The notes beneath the pieces are model-generated. The model saw nothing but the letters and a program-made list of their open reading frames with translations, ran no database searches and was not told where the DNA came from. Shown one piece after another: positions 6,901 to 14,412 of a DNA stretch of 34,101 nt. A program made the position numbers and the translations under genes. Numbering within the stretch: the stretch's first letter is position 1; each line of letters starts with the position of its first letter. This DNA is from Chryseobacterium gleum (lineage in GTDB: Bacteria > Bacteroidota > Bacteroidia > NS11-12g > UBA955), in contig CAMBTR010000007.1 in assembly GCA_945870885.1 (NCBI GenBank), positions 1 through 34,101 on the forward strand. The letters are read 5' to 3'.

Positions 6901-8160
6901 TTATTTTTGGGCGATAACCCTCGTTTGATTGCTCAATACCGTAGCACGTCGTGCCGGAATAATTGCACTAACGGCTCCAAGTGCGACATTTAGAATCAAA
7001 ATTAACACTATATCCGCGGAACGCAACTCAACCGGGTACGACATATTAAAAGTTCCCTGCGTTTGAATAATCCCTGTTTTTTGCTGAATAACAACCAACA
7101 ACACGCCCAATCCAATTCCTATCAAACTGCCACAAATACTAACCCAAACCCCCTCCCAAAAAACAATCCATCCCACCATCGATTCTTGCATTCCCAAATT
7201 TCGAAATAAAATAAAATCATTCCGCTTGTCCAATACCATCAACGTGAGCGCCCCCACCAAATTGAAGGAAATTAGCATCAAAACAAAAGTCAGTATCGCA
7301 AACGAAATCCACTTTTCCGTATTAAACATTTTATACATTATCGGGTGCTGCTGCTGCTGATTGAAAACCGCAAGCTTGCTACCAACCAAATCTTGAAGTT
7401 GCTTCTGCAAATCCAACATTTTACCATTTCGCCCCCTTATTTCCGCCTTAACCCTAACCTCCAACGCTGTCGCCTCTTTCTCGGGGTCCAAATCGTAAAG
7501 ATAACCCGCGTCCTTGGCCGAAATAAAAACCGTATGGTCGTTCTCTTCTTCCGGCAACTGAACAATGGCCGACGGAATAAAGATTTGCGTTTTTAATGCA
7601 TCCGCACGGTGAATACCCGACGCTTTGTCCACCACCAACAATGATATCGGCTCGTCTATTTTTCCCACCCCTAGCCGATATACCAGGCCCTCCGACAAAA
7701 TCGCCATCGACGAAACACCGCCCAAAGAATCACGTTGTGCATCGTATAACATCGGTTTTCCCGCGGTAATCAAAGAATCCATTTGAATGCGCTTAAAAAA
7801 ATACTCATCAACCCCAACCACCCTACAAACCGTTTGCTGGTCGCCGTATTGCAAAATCGACTTCCCCTCTAATGTTCTCGAAACCACCTCAATACCAGGC
7901 GTTTTTCTCATTTTTAAGAGTGTTTGATCTGAAACCTCTATCGACTTTCCCTTGACCGCCGTGATTTTAAAATCAGGATCCGACTTTTGATACGATGAAA
8001 AAATGGACGACTCAAAGCCATTCAACGCGCTCATCAAAACCACCAAAGCCAAAGCGCCTACAGAGTAACCCAACAAGGAGATACCCGTAATTATGTTGAC
8101 AACGGTTGGGTTGGATTTGGAGAAAAAATATCTGCGCGATATGTGAAACGATAGTTTGAT
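6901..8160 (-). CDS. LolC/LolE-type ABC transporter permease
   Basis: This inner-membrane permease resembles LolC/LolE, which with LolD releases lipoproteins to the outer-membrane pathway. A first membrane helix (around SVGALALVVLMSALNGFE) is followed by a large periplasmic domain, then three C-terminal helices including LTLMVLDKRNDFILFRNLGM, a typical FtsX/MacB coupling segment. Homology continues upstream of the first TTG (8076): in-frame codons encode KLSFHISRRYFFSK and NIITGISLLGYSVG, as in the family. That extension has no ATG, GTG or TTG before an in-frame stop at 8179-8181. I place the start at the ATC at 8160, where family members have Met, giving 419 residues; this is uncertain. No ATPase gene is nearby. 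Confidence 0.8.
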   Translation of the reverse strand: MKLSFHISRRYFFSKSNPTVVNIITGISLLGYSVGALALVVLMSALNGFESSIFSSYQKSDPDFKITAVKGKSIEVSDQTLLKMRKTPGIEVVSRTLEGKSILQYGDQQTVCRVVGVDEYFFKRIQMDSLITAGKPMLYDAQRDSLGGVSSMAILSEGLVYRLGVGKIDEPISLLVVDKASGIHRADALKTQIFIPSAIVQLPEEENDHTVFISAKDAGYLYDLDPEKEATALEVRVKAEIRGRNGKMLDLQKQLQDLVGSKLAVFNQQQQHPIMYKMFNTEKWISFAILTFVLMLISFNLVGALTLMVLDKRNDFILFRNLGMQESMVGWIVFWEGVWVSICGSLIGIGLGVLLVVIQQKTGIIQTQGTFNMSYPVELRSADIVLILILNVALGAVSAIIPARRATVLSNQTRVIAQK

Positions 8161-8202
8161 GCTATTGCTTGATTTTATTCACAACAAATATCCATCAAAA
8201 AT

Positions 8203-8565
8203 CTATTCGTTGTCGGTTTTGGGTGTATTCAACGTTTTAAGCAACTCTTCCATTTTGGTTACATAATCCAATGTATCGTCCTCATAGAAGTGTACCTCCG
8301 GCATTTTCTTCACACTGTTACGCAATCGCTGCGCCAACGCATGTCGGATTTCTTTGTTACACGCATCCAACTGAGCCATGATCGCAGCCCTGTTTGGGTT
8401 GTTATAAAGACTCAAATATACTTTTACGTGGCCCAAATCGGGGCTTACCAACACATTACTAATCGTGACAAAGGCACCACCAAGCCAATCGTTCTTTTTG
8501 ATGTTGAACAATTCGCTCAAATCACGTTGAACCTGTTTTCCGAATTTCTCCTGTCTCAATCCCAT
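8203..8565 (-). CDS. rbfA: Ribosome-binding factor A
   Basis: RbfA binds the 30S subunit and helps 16S rRNA 5'-end maturation, especially in the cold. From the ATG at 8565 the protein has 120 residues and begins MGLRQEKFGKQVQRDLSELF. The KH-type region follows with VTISNVLVSPDLGHVKVYLS and LRNSVKKMPEVHFYEDDT. The open frame extends five codons upstream, but the ATG at 8565 matches the family start and follows TATCTTTG by only four bases. This suggests a leaderless message. Downstream, 42 bases separate it from the permease reading frame. Confidence 0.95.
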   Translation of the reverse strand: MGLRQEKFGKQVQRDLSELFNIKKNDWLGGAFVTISNVLVSPDLGHVKVYLSLYNNPNRAAIMAQLDACNKEIRHALAQRLRNSVKKMPEVHFYEDDTLDYVTKMEELLKTLNTPKTDNE

Positions 8566-8569
8566 ATCG

Positions 8570-8577
8570 CAAAGATA
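8570..8577 (-). promoter_or_regulatory. -7 promoter element of rbfA, 4 bases from ATG
   Basis: TATCTTTG on the minus strand is followed by CGAT and the rbfA ATG. With this spacing the RNA would begin at or next to the start codon. Confidence 0.6.
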
Positions 8578-8586
8578 CAACCCATA

Positions 8587-9012
8587 TTACATCAAAAGCG
8601 CGCGCACCGCAAGCTCATACCCTCCGAGGCCCAAACCCGAAATCATTCCCTTGGCCGAACCCGCCAACAAATCGGTGTGGCGCTCCACCTCGCGGGAATA
8701 AATGTTGCTAATATGAACCAATACGACCGGTTTACTTATCGATTTTATCGCATCGGCGATGGCAATGCTGGTGTGTGAATATGCCGCCGCGTTTAGAACG
8801 ATACCGGTGCAAGACTCCGATTGTCCCGCGGCCTGAATCATATTGACAATCTCCCCCTCAACGTTGCTTTGATTATAGCCAATTTCAACCCCAGTGTAAC
8901 GAGCGCGCAGCCCAACCAAAAAATCCTCAAAAGTTTGATCTCCATATACGGCCGGCTCTCGTGTACCCAACAAATTTAGATTGGGCCCATTGATGATTTC
9001 TATTTGCACCAT
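8587..9012 (-). CDS. aroQ: Type II 3-dehydroquinate dehydratase
   Basis: AroQ dehydrates 3-dehydroquinate to 3-dehydroshikimate in the shikimate pathway. The 141-residue protein has the type II pattern: NGPNLNLLGTREP near the N-terminus, catalytic Tyr23 in the flexible loop (AVYGD), the NQSNVEGE segment, NAAAYSHTS and VHISNIYSREVERH with the catalytic and substrate-binding histidines. Its ATG lies four bases after a TACCTTTG element, and the spacing to rbfA leaves room for a separate rbfA promoter. It diverges from the epimerase gene at 9084. Confidence 0.97.
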   Translation of the reverse strand: MVQIEIINGPNLNLLGTREPAVYGDQTFEDFLVGLRARYTGVEIGYNQSNVEGEIVNMIQAAGQSESCTGIVLNAAAYSHTSIAIADAIKSISKPVVLVHISNIYSREVERHTDLLAGSAKGMISGLGLGGYELAVRALLM

Positions 9013-9016
9013 AACA

Positions 9017-9024
9017 CAAAGGTA
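9017..9024 (-). promoter_or_regulatory. -7 promoter element of aroQ, 4 bases from ATG
   Basis: TACCTTTG on the minus strand is followed by TGTT and the aroQ ATG. A TTG (complement of 9042-9044) lies 17 bases further upstream and could be the -33 element. Confidence 0.6.
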
Positions 9025-9064
9025 GCACGGGAAAAGTTTTTCAACGACTTCACTTTTTATTCAA

Positions 9065-9072
9065 GATTTTTG
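9065..9072 (+). promoter_or_regulatory. Imperfect -7 element upstream of epimerase gene
   Basis: GATTTTTG matches TAnnTTTG at all but the first base. It ends 11 bases before the ATG at 9084, in the divergent gap with aroQ. Confidence 0.3.
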
Positions 9073-9083
9073 CAACAGAAACA

Positions 9084-10118
9084 ATGAATAAACCTTTGGT
9101 CTTAATTACGGGCGCAACCGGCTTTTTGGGTTCACACCTCAGTTGCCTGCTATTGAAACAAGGCTATCGTGTTGTGGCGCTGAGAAGAAATCCCAACTCG
9201 GAGGGTCTTTTTAAACGGGTTCACGAATTTTATCAATTGCCATCAAGCTACCAACCCACGTGGATTACCGGCGATATTCTAACTGTGGACGATATCATCC
9301 CCGCCCTTGATGGTGTTTCCGTTGTATTTCATTGCGCCGCATTGGTTTCGTTTGCCAAAAAAGACAAACAGCGACTCATGGAAAACAATGTGGTGGGAAC
9401 CCGTAATGTGGTGAACGCCTGTTTGAAAACGGGTGTGAAACAGTTTGTTTATGCTAGCTCTGTTGCCGCTTTGGGAAGAGCCACCGGCGACGATGATCCC
9501 ATTACCGAAAACTCGGTTTGGGTAGAAAGCAAATACAATAGCCGCTATGCCATCAGCAAATACTTGGCAGAGCAAGAAGTTTGGCGAGGGCAGGAAGAAG
9601 GCCTTCAAATAACAATGGTAAACCCCGGCATTATTTTAGGTTTTGGCGATGGTAGTTCGGGGTCAAACGAAATCTATCATATGATTCAAAAAGGACAGCC
9701 CGTCTACCCTGTTGGAAGCAATGGTTTTGTAGGTGTAGAAGATGTTGCCAAAATGATGCTTTTTTTGTTCGAGAACAACCATTGGGGTAAACGGTTTTTA
9801 TGCGTTGCCGAAACAATTGAATACAAAAAATTATTCTTTCAACTTTGCGAAGCCATGGGACAAAAACCACCTCGCATCGCCCTGGATGGTGGTGTGCTTT
9901 GGCTGGTGTATCGGTTAGCGCGTACTGCGGAATTTTTGAAAATACCTTTTCCTATTCCCTCCGACAATATCATTACATCGTCCAAGATGAGCGTTTACCA
10001 AAGCATCAACCAACACCTTTTGGATGGATTTCAATACACACCCATTCGCGCCGTAAATTATTATGCCCTTTTGGCACTTGGGCTTCTACATAAAGACTTA
10101 ATCAATCAAAACAATTAA
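9084..10118 (+). CDS. NAD-dependent epimerase/dehydratase (extended SDR)
   Basis: This 344-residue extended short-chain dehydrogenase has an N-terminal Rossmann fold with TGATGFLG at residues 9-16. The catalytic Tyr155 and Lys159 lie in SRYAISK, and the preceding YASSVAALG supplies the serine. The order and length resemble dihydroflavonol-4-reductase-like SDRs, which act on sugar nucleotides, steroid-like or other ketone substrates. The actual substrate cannot be inferred. It is transcribed divergently from aroQ. purQ begins 14 bases downstream, with its own promoter element overlapping that gap. Confidence 0.85.
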   Translation: MNKPLVLITGATGFLGSHLSCLLLKQGYRVVALRRNPNSEGLFKRVHEFYQLPSSYQPTWITGDILTVDDIIPALDGVSVVFHCAALVSFAKKDKQRLMENNVVGTRNVVNACLKTGVKQFVYASSVAALGRATGDDDPITENSVWVESKYNSRYAISKYLAEQEVWRGQEEGLQITMVNPGIILGFGDGSSGSNEIYHMIQKGQPVYPVGSNGFVGVEDVAKMMLFLFENNHWGKRFLCVAETIEYKKLFFQLCEAMGQKPPRIALDGGVLWLVYRLARTAEFLKIPFPIPSDNIITSSKMSVYQSINQHLLDGFQYTPIRAVNYYALLALGLLHKDLINQNN

Positions 10119-10126
10119 TACCTTTG
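10119..10126 (+). promoter_or_regulatory. -7 promoter element of purQ, 6 bases from ATG
   Basis: TACCTTTG starts directly after the epimerase stop codon and ends 6 bases before the purQ ATG at 10133. It also argues against an alternative TTG start at 10124, which lies inside the motif. Confidence 0.55.
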
Positions 10127-10132
10127 CAAACA

Positions 10133-10831
10133 ATGAAATTTGGCGTTGTAATTTTTCCTGGATCAAACTGTGATAACGACCTAATTAAGGTTTTACAAAC
10201 GTACACAACACATCCCGTGCTTAAACTCTGGCACAAGGACACCAACACAGAAGACTGTACACATATCTTTATTCCCGGTGGATTCTCCTATGGGGATTAT
10301 CTCAGAAGTGGGGCGATTGCCAAACTTTCTCCAATGATGCAAAGCGTTGCTCAACACGCCGCAAACGGAGGGTTTGTTTTGGGGGTTTGTAACGGCTTTC
10401 AAATTTTGTGTGAAAGTGGTTTGTTGCCCGGAGCCCTGTTGCGAAACACCAACATGAAATTCAATTGCAAAAACGTTTTTCTTACTCCCGGAAATACAGA
10501 TTTGGTCGCCACCCAAAACATCGAAGAAAACCAAGTTTTGTGCGTACCTATCGCACATGGTGAAGGTCGTTTTTACTGCGATACCGTGACACTTAAATCC
10601 ATAGAAGACAATGGTCAGGTGTTTTTTCGCTACTGCGACGAAAACGGGAACGTTACGAACGAATCCAACCCCAATGGATCAATAAACAATATTGCCGGTA
10701 TCTGTAACGCAGGTAAAAACGTGTTTGGCATGATGCCCCACCCAGAACGTTGTGCAACAGACTACCTCTTAAACACGGACGGTAAGCTGGTGTTTGATAG
10801 CTTTATTCTCGGCGCTAGCGTAGTTGCCTAA
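10133..10831 (+). CDS. purQ: Phosphoribosylformylglycinamidine synthase subunit PurQ
   Basis: PurQ is the glutaminase subunit that feeds ammonia to PurL in step four of purine synthesis. From the ATG at 10133 it has 232 residues and begins MKFGVVIFPGSNCD, the standard family start. The class I glutamine amidotransferase triad is visible: Cys86 in GVCNGFQ, then His203 and Glu205 in MMPHPER. IPGGFSYGDYLR is also typical. The protein is stand-alone rather than the PurL-fused form, so purL must be elsewhere. Its stop faces a 295-base gap before convergent prfA. Confidence 0.96.
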   Translation: MKFGVVIFPGSNCDNDLIKVLQTYTTHPVLKLWHKDTNTEDCTHIFIPGGFSYGDYLRSGAIAKLSPMMQSVAQHAANGGFVLGVCNGFQILCESGLLPGALLRNTNMKFNCKNVFLTPGNTDLVATQNIEENQVLCVPIAHGEGRFYCDTVTLKSIEDNGQVFFRYCDENGNVTNESNPNGSINNIAGICNAGKNVFGMMPHPERCATDYLLNTDGKLVFDSFILGASVVA

Positions 10832-10869
10832 TACGGCGTAACATTTCCGTCCGGCACGGCCACCTTTTC

Positions 10870-11082
10870 TTCCAAACCGGTTCCAACAATCGCTGCTTGG
10901 ATATTTCACGACCTCTTCTGTTTATCGGATATTCCGAGCAATTGGTCTTTGTTTTCGTTTTTATTACAACATTTTGGGGGTCGTTCGCGTCTATGGTGTA
11001 TTAGCACTTATCTAATCGGCAGACCATGAAGACAGCAACCAAACACCACGGCAAAGGATTACCAATTCGTAAGATTATTCCT
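10870..11082 (-). pseudogene. Possible decayed vsr-like endonuclease relic in gene-poor gap
   Basis: The 295 bases between purQ and prfA hold no intact gene. Read on the minus strand, short segments recall the Vsr mismatch endonuclease in the right order: a DIVLP-like stretch near 11070-11080, AVVFGCC..HG at 11025-11050 (Vsr has VVFVHGCFWHGH), an IKTKTKTN stretch near 10951-10964 (Vsr has KI..N..RD), a GREI segment at 10905-10913 (Vsr has GW.V), and bases resembling the code for IVWEC at 10879-10893. Spacing between landmarks is close to Vsr, but stops and frame changes interrupt it. This was judged by eye, and chance similarity is possible. Nothing else was recognised in the gap. Confidence 0.25.
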
Positions 11083-11126
11083 AGACAACACACAGACCGT
11101 GGGGCTTCACAAAGTGCCGCCGGCGT

Positions 11127-12197
11127 TTAAATTTGAGTTTCTTTCAGCCGCTCCGCATTTTCCGCCACCTGAAGAGCATTTAATATTTCTTGAATATCCC
11201 CATTTACTATCGCCGATAAATTATAGAGTGTTAACCCAATGCGGTGGTCAGTAACCCGACCCTGTGGGTAATTGTAGGTTCTAACCTTTGCGCTCCGATC
11301 TCCAGTACTTACCAATGTTTTTCTTCTAGACGATATTGCTTCGACGTGCTTGGCGTATTCAATCTCATACAATTTGGTCGCCAACATTTTCATCGCCTTT
11401 TCTCTGTTTCCCAACTGATTTCTTTCGGTCTGACAAATAACAACCAAACCAGTGGGAAGGTGTGTCAGTTGAACTTTGGTTTCCACCTTATTTACATTCT
11501 GTCCCCCGGCGCCACCAGATCTGCTCGTTTCCATTTTAACGTCTGCCGGATTTAGCTTAGCGTCTACCTCATCCGCCTCAGGCATTACAACCACACTGAC
11601 AGCCGATGTGTGAATCCTGCCTTGGCTTTCTGTCGCAGGAACACGCTGAACGCGATGTACTCCACTTTCATATTTCAAAATGCCGTATGTACCCACGTTG
11701 GGTACTTCAAAAATCACCTTGCTATATCCACCCGCGGTGCCCTCAGTTTCATCGACAACATTAATTTTCCAGCCTTGGTTTTCACAATATCGCTGATACA
11801 TCCGAAAGAGATCTCCAGCAAAAATACCCGCCTCGTCACCACCGCTTCCAGCACGAATTTCTACTACCGCCGGCTTCGCGTCCTCAGGGTCTTTTGGCAA
11901 AAGTTGAATTCTTATCACCTCTTCCAATGGTTCCAACTTGGGCTCGAGCTCTTCCAACTCTTCCTTGGCCATGTCCCGCAACTCCCTGTCCTTTTCGTTT
12001 TTTAATATGTCTTTGGCCTCAACGATGCGATGAAATAGGTTTTTGTATTCAAAATATGACTCTACGATTTCCTCAAGGTCTCTGTATTCCTTATTAAGCT
12101 TAGTAAATCGCTGAATATCACTAGAAATTTCAGGACTACTCAAAAGCAATTCTATTTCTTTGAAATGTGCATATACCGCTTCTAGTTTTTCTAACAT
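11127..12197 (-). CDS. prfA: Peptide chain release factor 1
   Basis: RF1 recognises UAA and UAG stop codons and triggers peptide release. The 356-residue protein has normal length. The codon-recognition tripeptide P187-A188-T189 lies in [11 protein letters not shown], diagnostic of RF1 rather than RF2 (SPF). The catalytic GGQ is at 231-233 in [14 protein letters not shown]. The N-terminal third is a charged helical domain typical of the family. It lies 46 bases after lpxH, probably in a pheS-lpxH-prfA transcript; no clear promoter motif was seen in that gap. Confidence 0.97.
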   Translation of the reverse strand: MLEKLEAVYAHFKEIELLLSSPEISSDIQRFTKLNKEYRDLEEIVESYFEYKNLFHRIVEAKDILKNEKDRELRDMAKEELEELEPKLEPLEEVIRIQLLPKDPEDAKPAVVEIRAGSGGDEAGIFAGDLFRMYQRYCENQGWKINVVDETEGTAGGYSKVIFEVPNVGTYGILKYESGVHRVQRVPATESQGRIHTSAVSVVVMPEADEVDAKLNPADVKMETSRSGGAGGQNVNKVETKVQLTHLPTGLVVICQTERNQLGNREKAMKMLATKLYEIEYAKHVEAISSRRKTLVSTGDRSAKVRTYNYPQGRVTDHRIGLTLYNLSAIVNGDIQEILNALQVAENAERLKETQI

Positions 12198-12243
12198 TTT
12201 AATTCAATCCTTTCAACTTGTACTCTGCTAAACAAAATCAGAA

Positions 12244-13005
12244 TTATGAAACCCAGGCTTTAAGGCGCAACTCCACGCCGTCGTATTCCGCGTATTGACT
12301 CCCGTGTAACCACTCTCCTAGATTAATATATCGGACACCCTCACCTAGATCAATGTCCAAAACCAGGTGCCTGTGCCCAAAAATAAAATATTTTGGCTTT
12401 GGGGTCTTGCAATTCAATAAATACTGTTTGCAAAATTGTGTTAGATGTTCTTTTGAGTCCCCGAGGTAATTGTCTTCTTTTGGATTTTGTGCCAAACGAC
12501 TTTTTTTACTTAGTTTTTGAGCAAACGAAACCCCAATTCCAGGGTGGATCATCGCAAACGCTTTTTGAGCAATTTTTGATAGAAAAACCTTTTTTAACCA
12601 TTTATATCCCGCATCACCGGGACCCAAACCATCCCCATGGTGTAAATAGCAAATGTCGTTGCCGAGTTCTATCGTTATTGCATCTTTAATCACAACTACC
12701 CCACATTCCGCTTCTAGATATTTACCAACCCACAAATCATGGTTGCCTGGAAATAAATAAACCGGGATGCCAGCATCAGTAAGCCGGCTAATTGCTCCCA
12801 AAAATCTTACAAATCCTTTTGGTACAACGGTTTTATACTCAAACCAAAAATCAAATACATCGCCCAACAAATAAATTGCAGATGCATCGTTCGCAATGGC
12901 GTTTAACCAAGAAACTATTGATTTTTCCCTTTCTAAAGATCGCTCCAAGTCCGGCATTCCAAGGTGGAAATCGCTGGCAAAATATATTTTTTTTTCTACT
13001 GTCAA
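12244..13005 (-). CDS. lpxH: UDP-2,3-diacylglucosamine diphosphatase (LpxH-like)
   Basis: LpxH cleaves UDP-2,3-diacylglucosamine to lipid X and UMP in lipid A synthesis at the inner membrane. The 253-residue metallophosphoesterase shows the metal-binding motifs in order: SDFHLG (residues 11-16), GDVFDFW, GNHDLW, LHHGDG and GHRH. The GDVFDFW form and the long helical insertion resemble LpxH rather than general phosphodiesterases. No ATG is available; the frame starts with TTG at 13005, 11 bases after the pheS stop, pointing to cotranscription with pheS. Confidence 0.85.
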   Translation of the reverse strand: MTVEKKIYFASDFHLGMPDLERSLEREKSIVSWLNAIANDASAIYLLGDVFDFWFEYKTVVPKGFVRFLGAISRLTDAGIPVYLFPGNHDLWVGKYLEAECGVVVIKDAITIELGNDICYLHHGDGLGPGDAGYKWLKKVFLSKIAQKAFAMIHPGIGVSFAQKLSKKSRLAQNPKEDNYLGDSKEHLTQFCKQYLLNCKTPKPKYFIFGHRHLVLDIDLGEGVRYINLGEWLHGSQYAEYDGVELRLKAWVS

Positions 13006-13016
13006 TCGATTGTGGT

Positions 13017-14027
13017 TTACACTCCTGAAAATTGAGATAATAAACGTTTATCGTTTACAAACAAGTCCCTAATATCATTAATACCATATTTTAACATGGT
13101 AATTCTGTCGATACCCATCCCAAAAGCAAAGCCTGTATATTCTGAAGAATCGATGTGACAAGCATCTAAAACATTTGGATGCACCATTCCACAACCTAAA
13201 ACCTCTAACCAACCCGTTCCTTTGGTTAAACGTCTGTTTTCTTCCGTTTCTAATCCCGCCCAAATATCCATCTCCGCACTGGGTTCGGTGAAAGGAAAAT
13301 AGCTCGACCTAAATCTAACTTTAGTTCCTTCACCAAAAAACTGTTGGACAAAGTAATAAAGTGTTTGTTTTAGGTCCGCAAAACTCACGCCTTTGTCAAT
13401 ATATAACCCTTCAATTTGATGAAAAAAGCAATTGCTTCTAGCACTCACCGCTTCATTTCGATAAACCCTTCCCGGCATAACCAATCGTAAAGGAAGTTTG
13501 CCTTTTTCCATTTCTCTAATTTGTACCGAACTAGTGTGTGTCCTTAAAATGTATTCAGCAATAAAAAATGTGTCTTGCATGTCGCGGGCTGGATGATCTT
13601 CCGCAAAGTTTAACGACGCAAAATTGTGTTTATCATCTTCAATTTCTGGCCCTTCCGCCAAATCAAAACCCAAAGAAAAGAAAATCTCCAGTAACCGATC
13701 TTCCACAATTCTTAATGGATGATATGAACCTGGACCCTCTTGATAAACCGGTAACGACGAATCCTCCCTTTTTAAATTTGCTTGATTTGAATTGTCTTCC
13801 AATTCTTTTTGTTGTTGATGTATTTCCTCCGCTCTTTGTTTTAATACATTCAATTGAGCACCGACCAATTTCTTTTGATCGTTTGGTATTGTTTTGAATT
13901 CATCAAACAATTGAGTGATGATTCCCTTTTTTGACAAATACAGCAAACGGAAAGATTCCGCATTGTTCTCCTTTTCAAAAACAACATCATTTACTTGTTT
14001 CAGTATCTCCGCTATTCTGTTAATCAT
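13017..14027 (-). CDS. pheS: Phenylalanyl-tRNA synthetase alpha subunit
   Basis: PheS is the catalytic subunit of the alpha2beta2 enzyme that charges tRNA-Phe. The 336-residue protein has an N-terminal coiled-coil region for tRNA binding (about residues 1-90), then class II motifs: HPLRIVEDRLLEIFFSLGF, motif 2 around VMPGRVYRNEAVSARS, and motif 3 in GFAFGMGIDRITMLKYGI. pheT is not adjacent. The ATG at 14027 follows a TAGATTTG element by four bases. The gene is the first in a likely pheS-lpxH-prfA transcript. It borders the long AT-rich gap that contains the candidate origin. Confidence 0.97.
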   Translation of the reverse strand: MINRIAEILKQVNDVVFEKENNAESFRLLYLSKKGIITQLFDEFKTIPNDQKKLVGAQLNVLKQRAEEIHQQQKELEDNSNQANLKREDSSLPVYQEGPGSYHPLRIVEDRLLEIFFSLGFDLAEGPEIEDDKHNFASLNFAEDHPARDMQDTFFIAEYILRTHTSSVQIREMEKGKLPLRLVMPGRVYRNEAVSARSNCFFHQIEGLYIDKGVSFADLKQTLYYFVQQFFGEGTKVRFRSSYFPFTEPSAEMDIWAGLETEENRRLTKGTGWLEVLGCGMVHPNVLDACHIDSSEYTGFAFGMGIDRITMLKYGINDIRDLFVNDKRLLSQFSGV

Positions 14028-14031
14028 TCTA

Positions 14032-14039
14032 CAAATCTA
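14032..14039 (-). promoter_or_regulatory. -7 promoter element of pheS, 4 bases from ATG
   Basis: TAGATTTG on the minus strand is followed by TAGA and the pheS ATG. The spacing implies a leaderless transcript, which would leave no room for a tRNA-sensing leader such as that of E. coli pheST. Confidence 0.55.
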
Positions 14040-14172
14040 AAGATTGCTGTTTGTTTTATTCTATCTGTCATCATTTCTAATTTCCAACAATCCACGATTT
14101 CGTTCTTAGCTATAGTAATAATAAGAATTATTAATTTAAAGAAAAGGTATTACGTAGTATATAGTATAGCTG

Positions 14173-14181
14173 TGTGGATAT
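14173..14181 (-). promoter_or_regulatory. DnaA-box-like site
   Basis: TGTGGATAT on plus, which is ATATCCACA on minus, differs from TTATCCACA at one base. It lies in the AT-rich gap. Confidence 0.35.
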
Positions 14182-14308
14182 CGTGATAACTTGGTGTGAA
14201 TTTTATATTTCGTTCACGGTTGTATTAATATATATATTGATATACAATGAGTTAAAAGGAAAAATAGATTACTATTGATGTCAATATTGGTAAGATTATG
14301 TCCATGTG

Positions 14309-14317
14309 TTATACACT
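14309..14317 (+). promoter_or_regulatory. DnaA-box-like site
   Basis: TTATACACT matches TTATNCACA except at the last base. It lies 77 bases before the first parS-like palindrome. Confidence 0.35.
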
Positions 14318-14393
14318 TTTGGTTTTGGTTGTTTGTGTCCTTTAGTGGCTGTTATAAACGAAATTGAATTTGAGTAAACGTGTCGCGGAAACG

Positions 14394-14407
14394 GTTTCAC
14401 GTGAAAC
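14394..14407. promoter_or_regulatory. parS: parS-like centromere site
   Basis: GTTTCACGTGAAAC is a perfect 14-base palindrome identical to the core of the broadly conserved ParB-binding site TGTTTCACGTGAAACA; only the two outer bases differ. Chromosomal parS sites cluster near the replication origin in most phyla. This copy is six bases from the stop codon of the 14413-15825 gene. No parA/parB genes are in the window. Confidence 0.75.
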
Positions 14408-14412
14408 GGATG

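Larger units (their letters stand above)
14040..14412. other. AT-rich non-coding gap, candidate replication origin (oriC)
   Basis: These 373 bases hold no convincing gene. They are strongly AT-rich, including an almost pure A/T tract at 14223-14244 that could serve as an unwinding element, and an inverted repeat at 14116-14133 (TAATAAT, 4-base loop, ATTATTA). Two sequences match the DnaA box TTATNCACA at 8 of 9 positions. A parS-like palindrome lies at the right end. In hand-counted lines the plus strand changes from C-rich on the left (13201-13260: 7 G, 21 C) to G-rich on the right (14521-14580: 16 G, 3 C), as expected across an origin. Clustered perfect DnaA boxes are missing, so the call is tentative. 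Confidence 0.45.

Noticed and set aside
8290-8778. 162-residue plus-strand open frame
   Set aside because: It is antisense to rbfA and aroQ, both well supported by family motifs and promoters.
10832-11126. tmRNA, RNase P RNA or 6S RNA in the purQ-prfA gap
   Set aside because: I looked for the tmRNA tag end, the conserved RNase P segments and a 6S-like long hairpin by eye and found none; a covariance-model search would settle it.
11026-11130. 34-codon plus-strand ORF (MKTATKHHGKGLPIRK...) overlapping the prfA end
   Set aside because: No promoter motif, no recognised family, and it overlaps the prfA 3' end and the possible vsr relic; too weak to call a gene.
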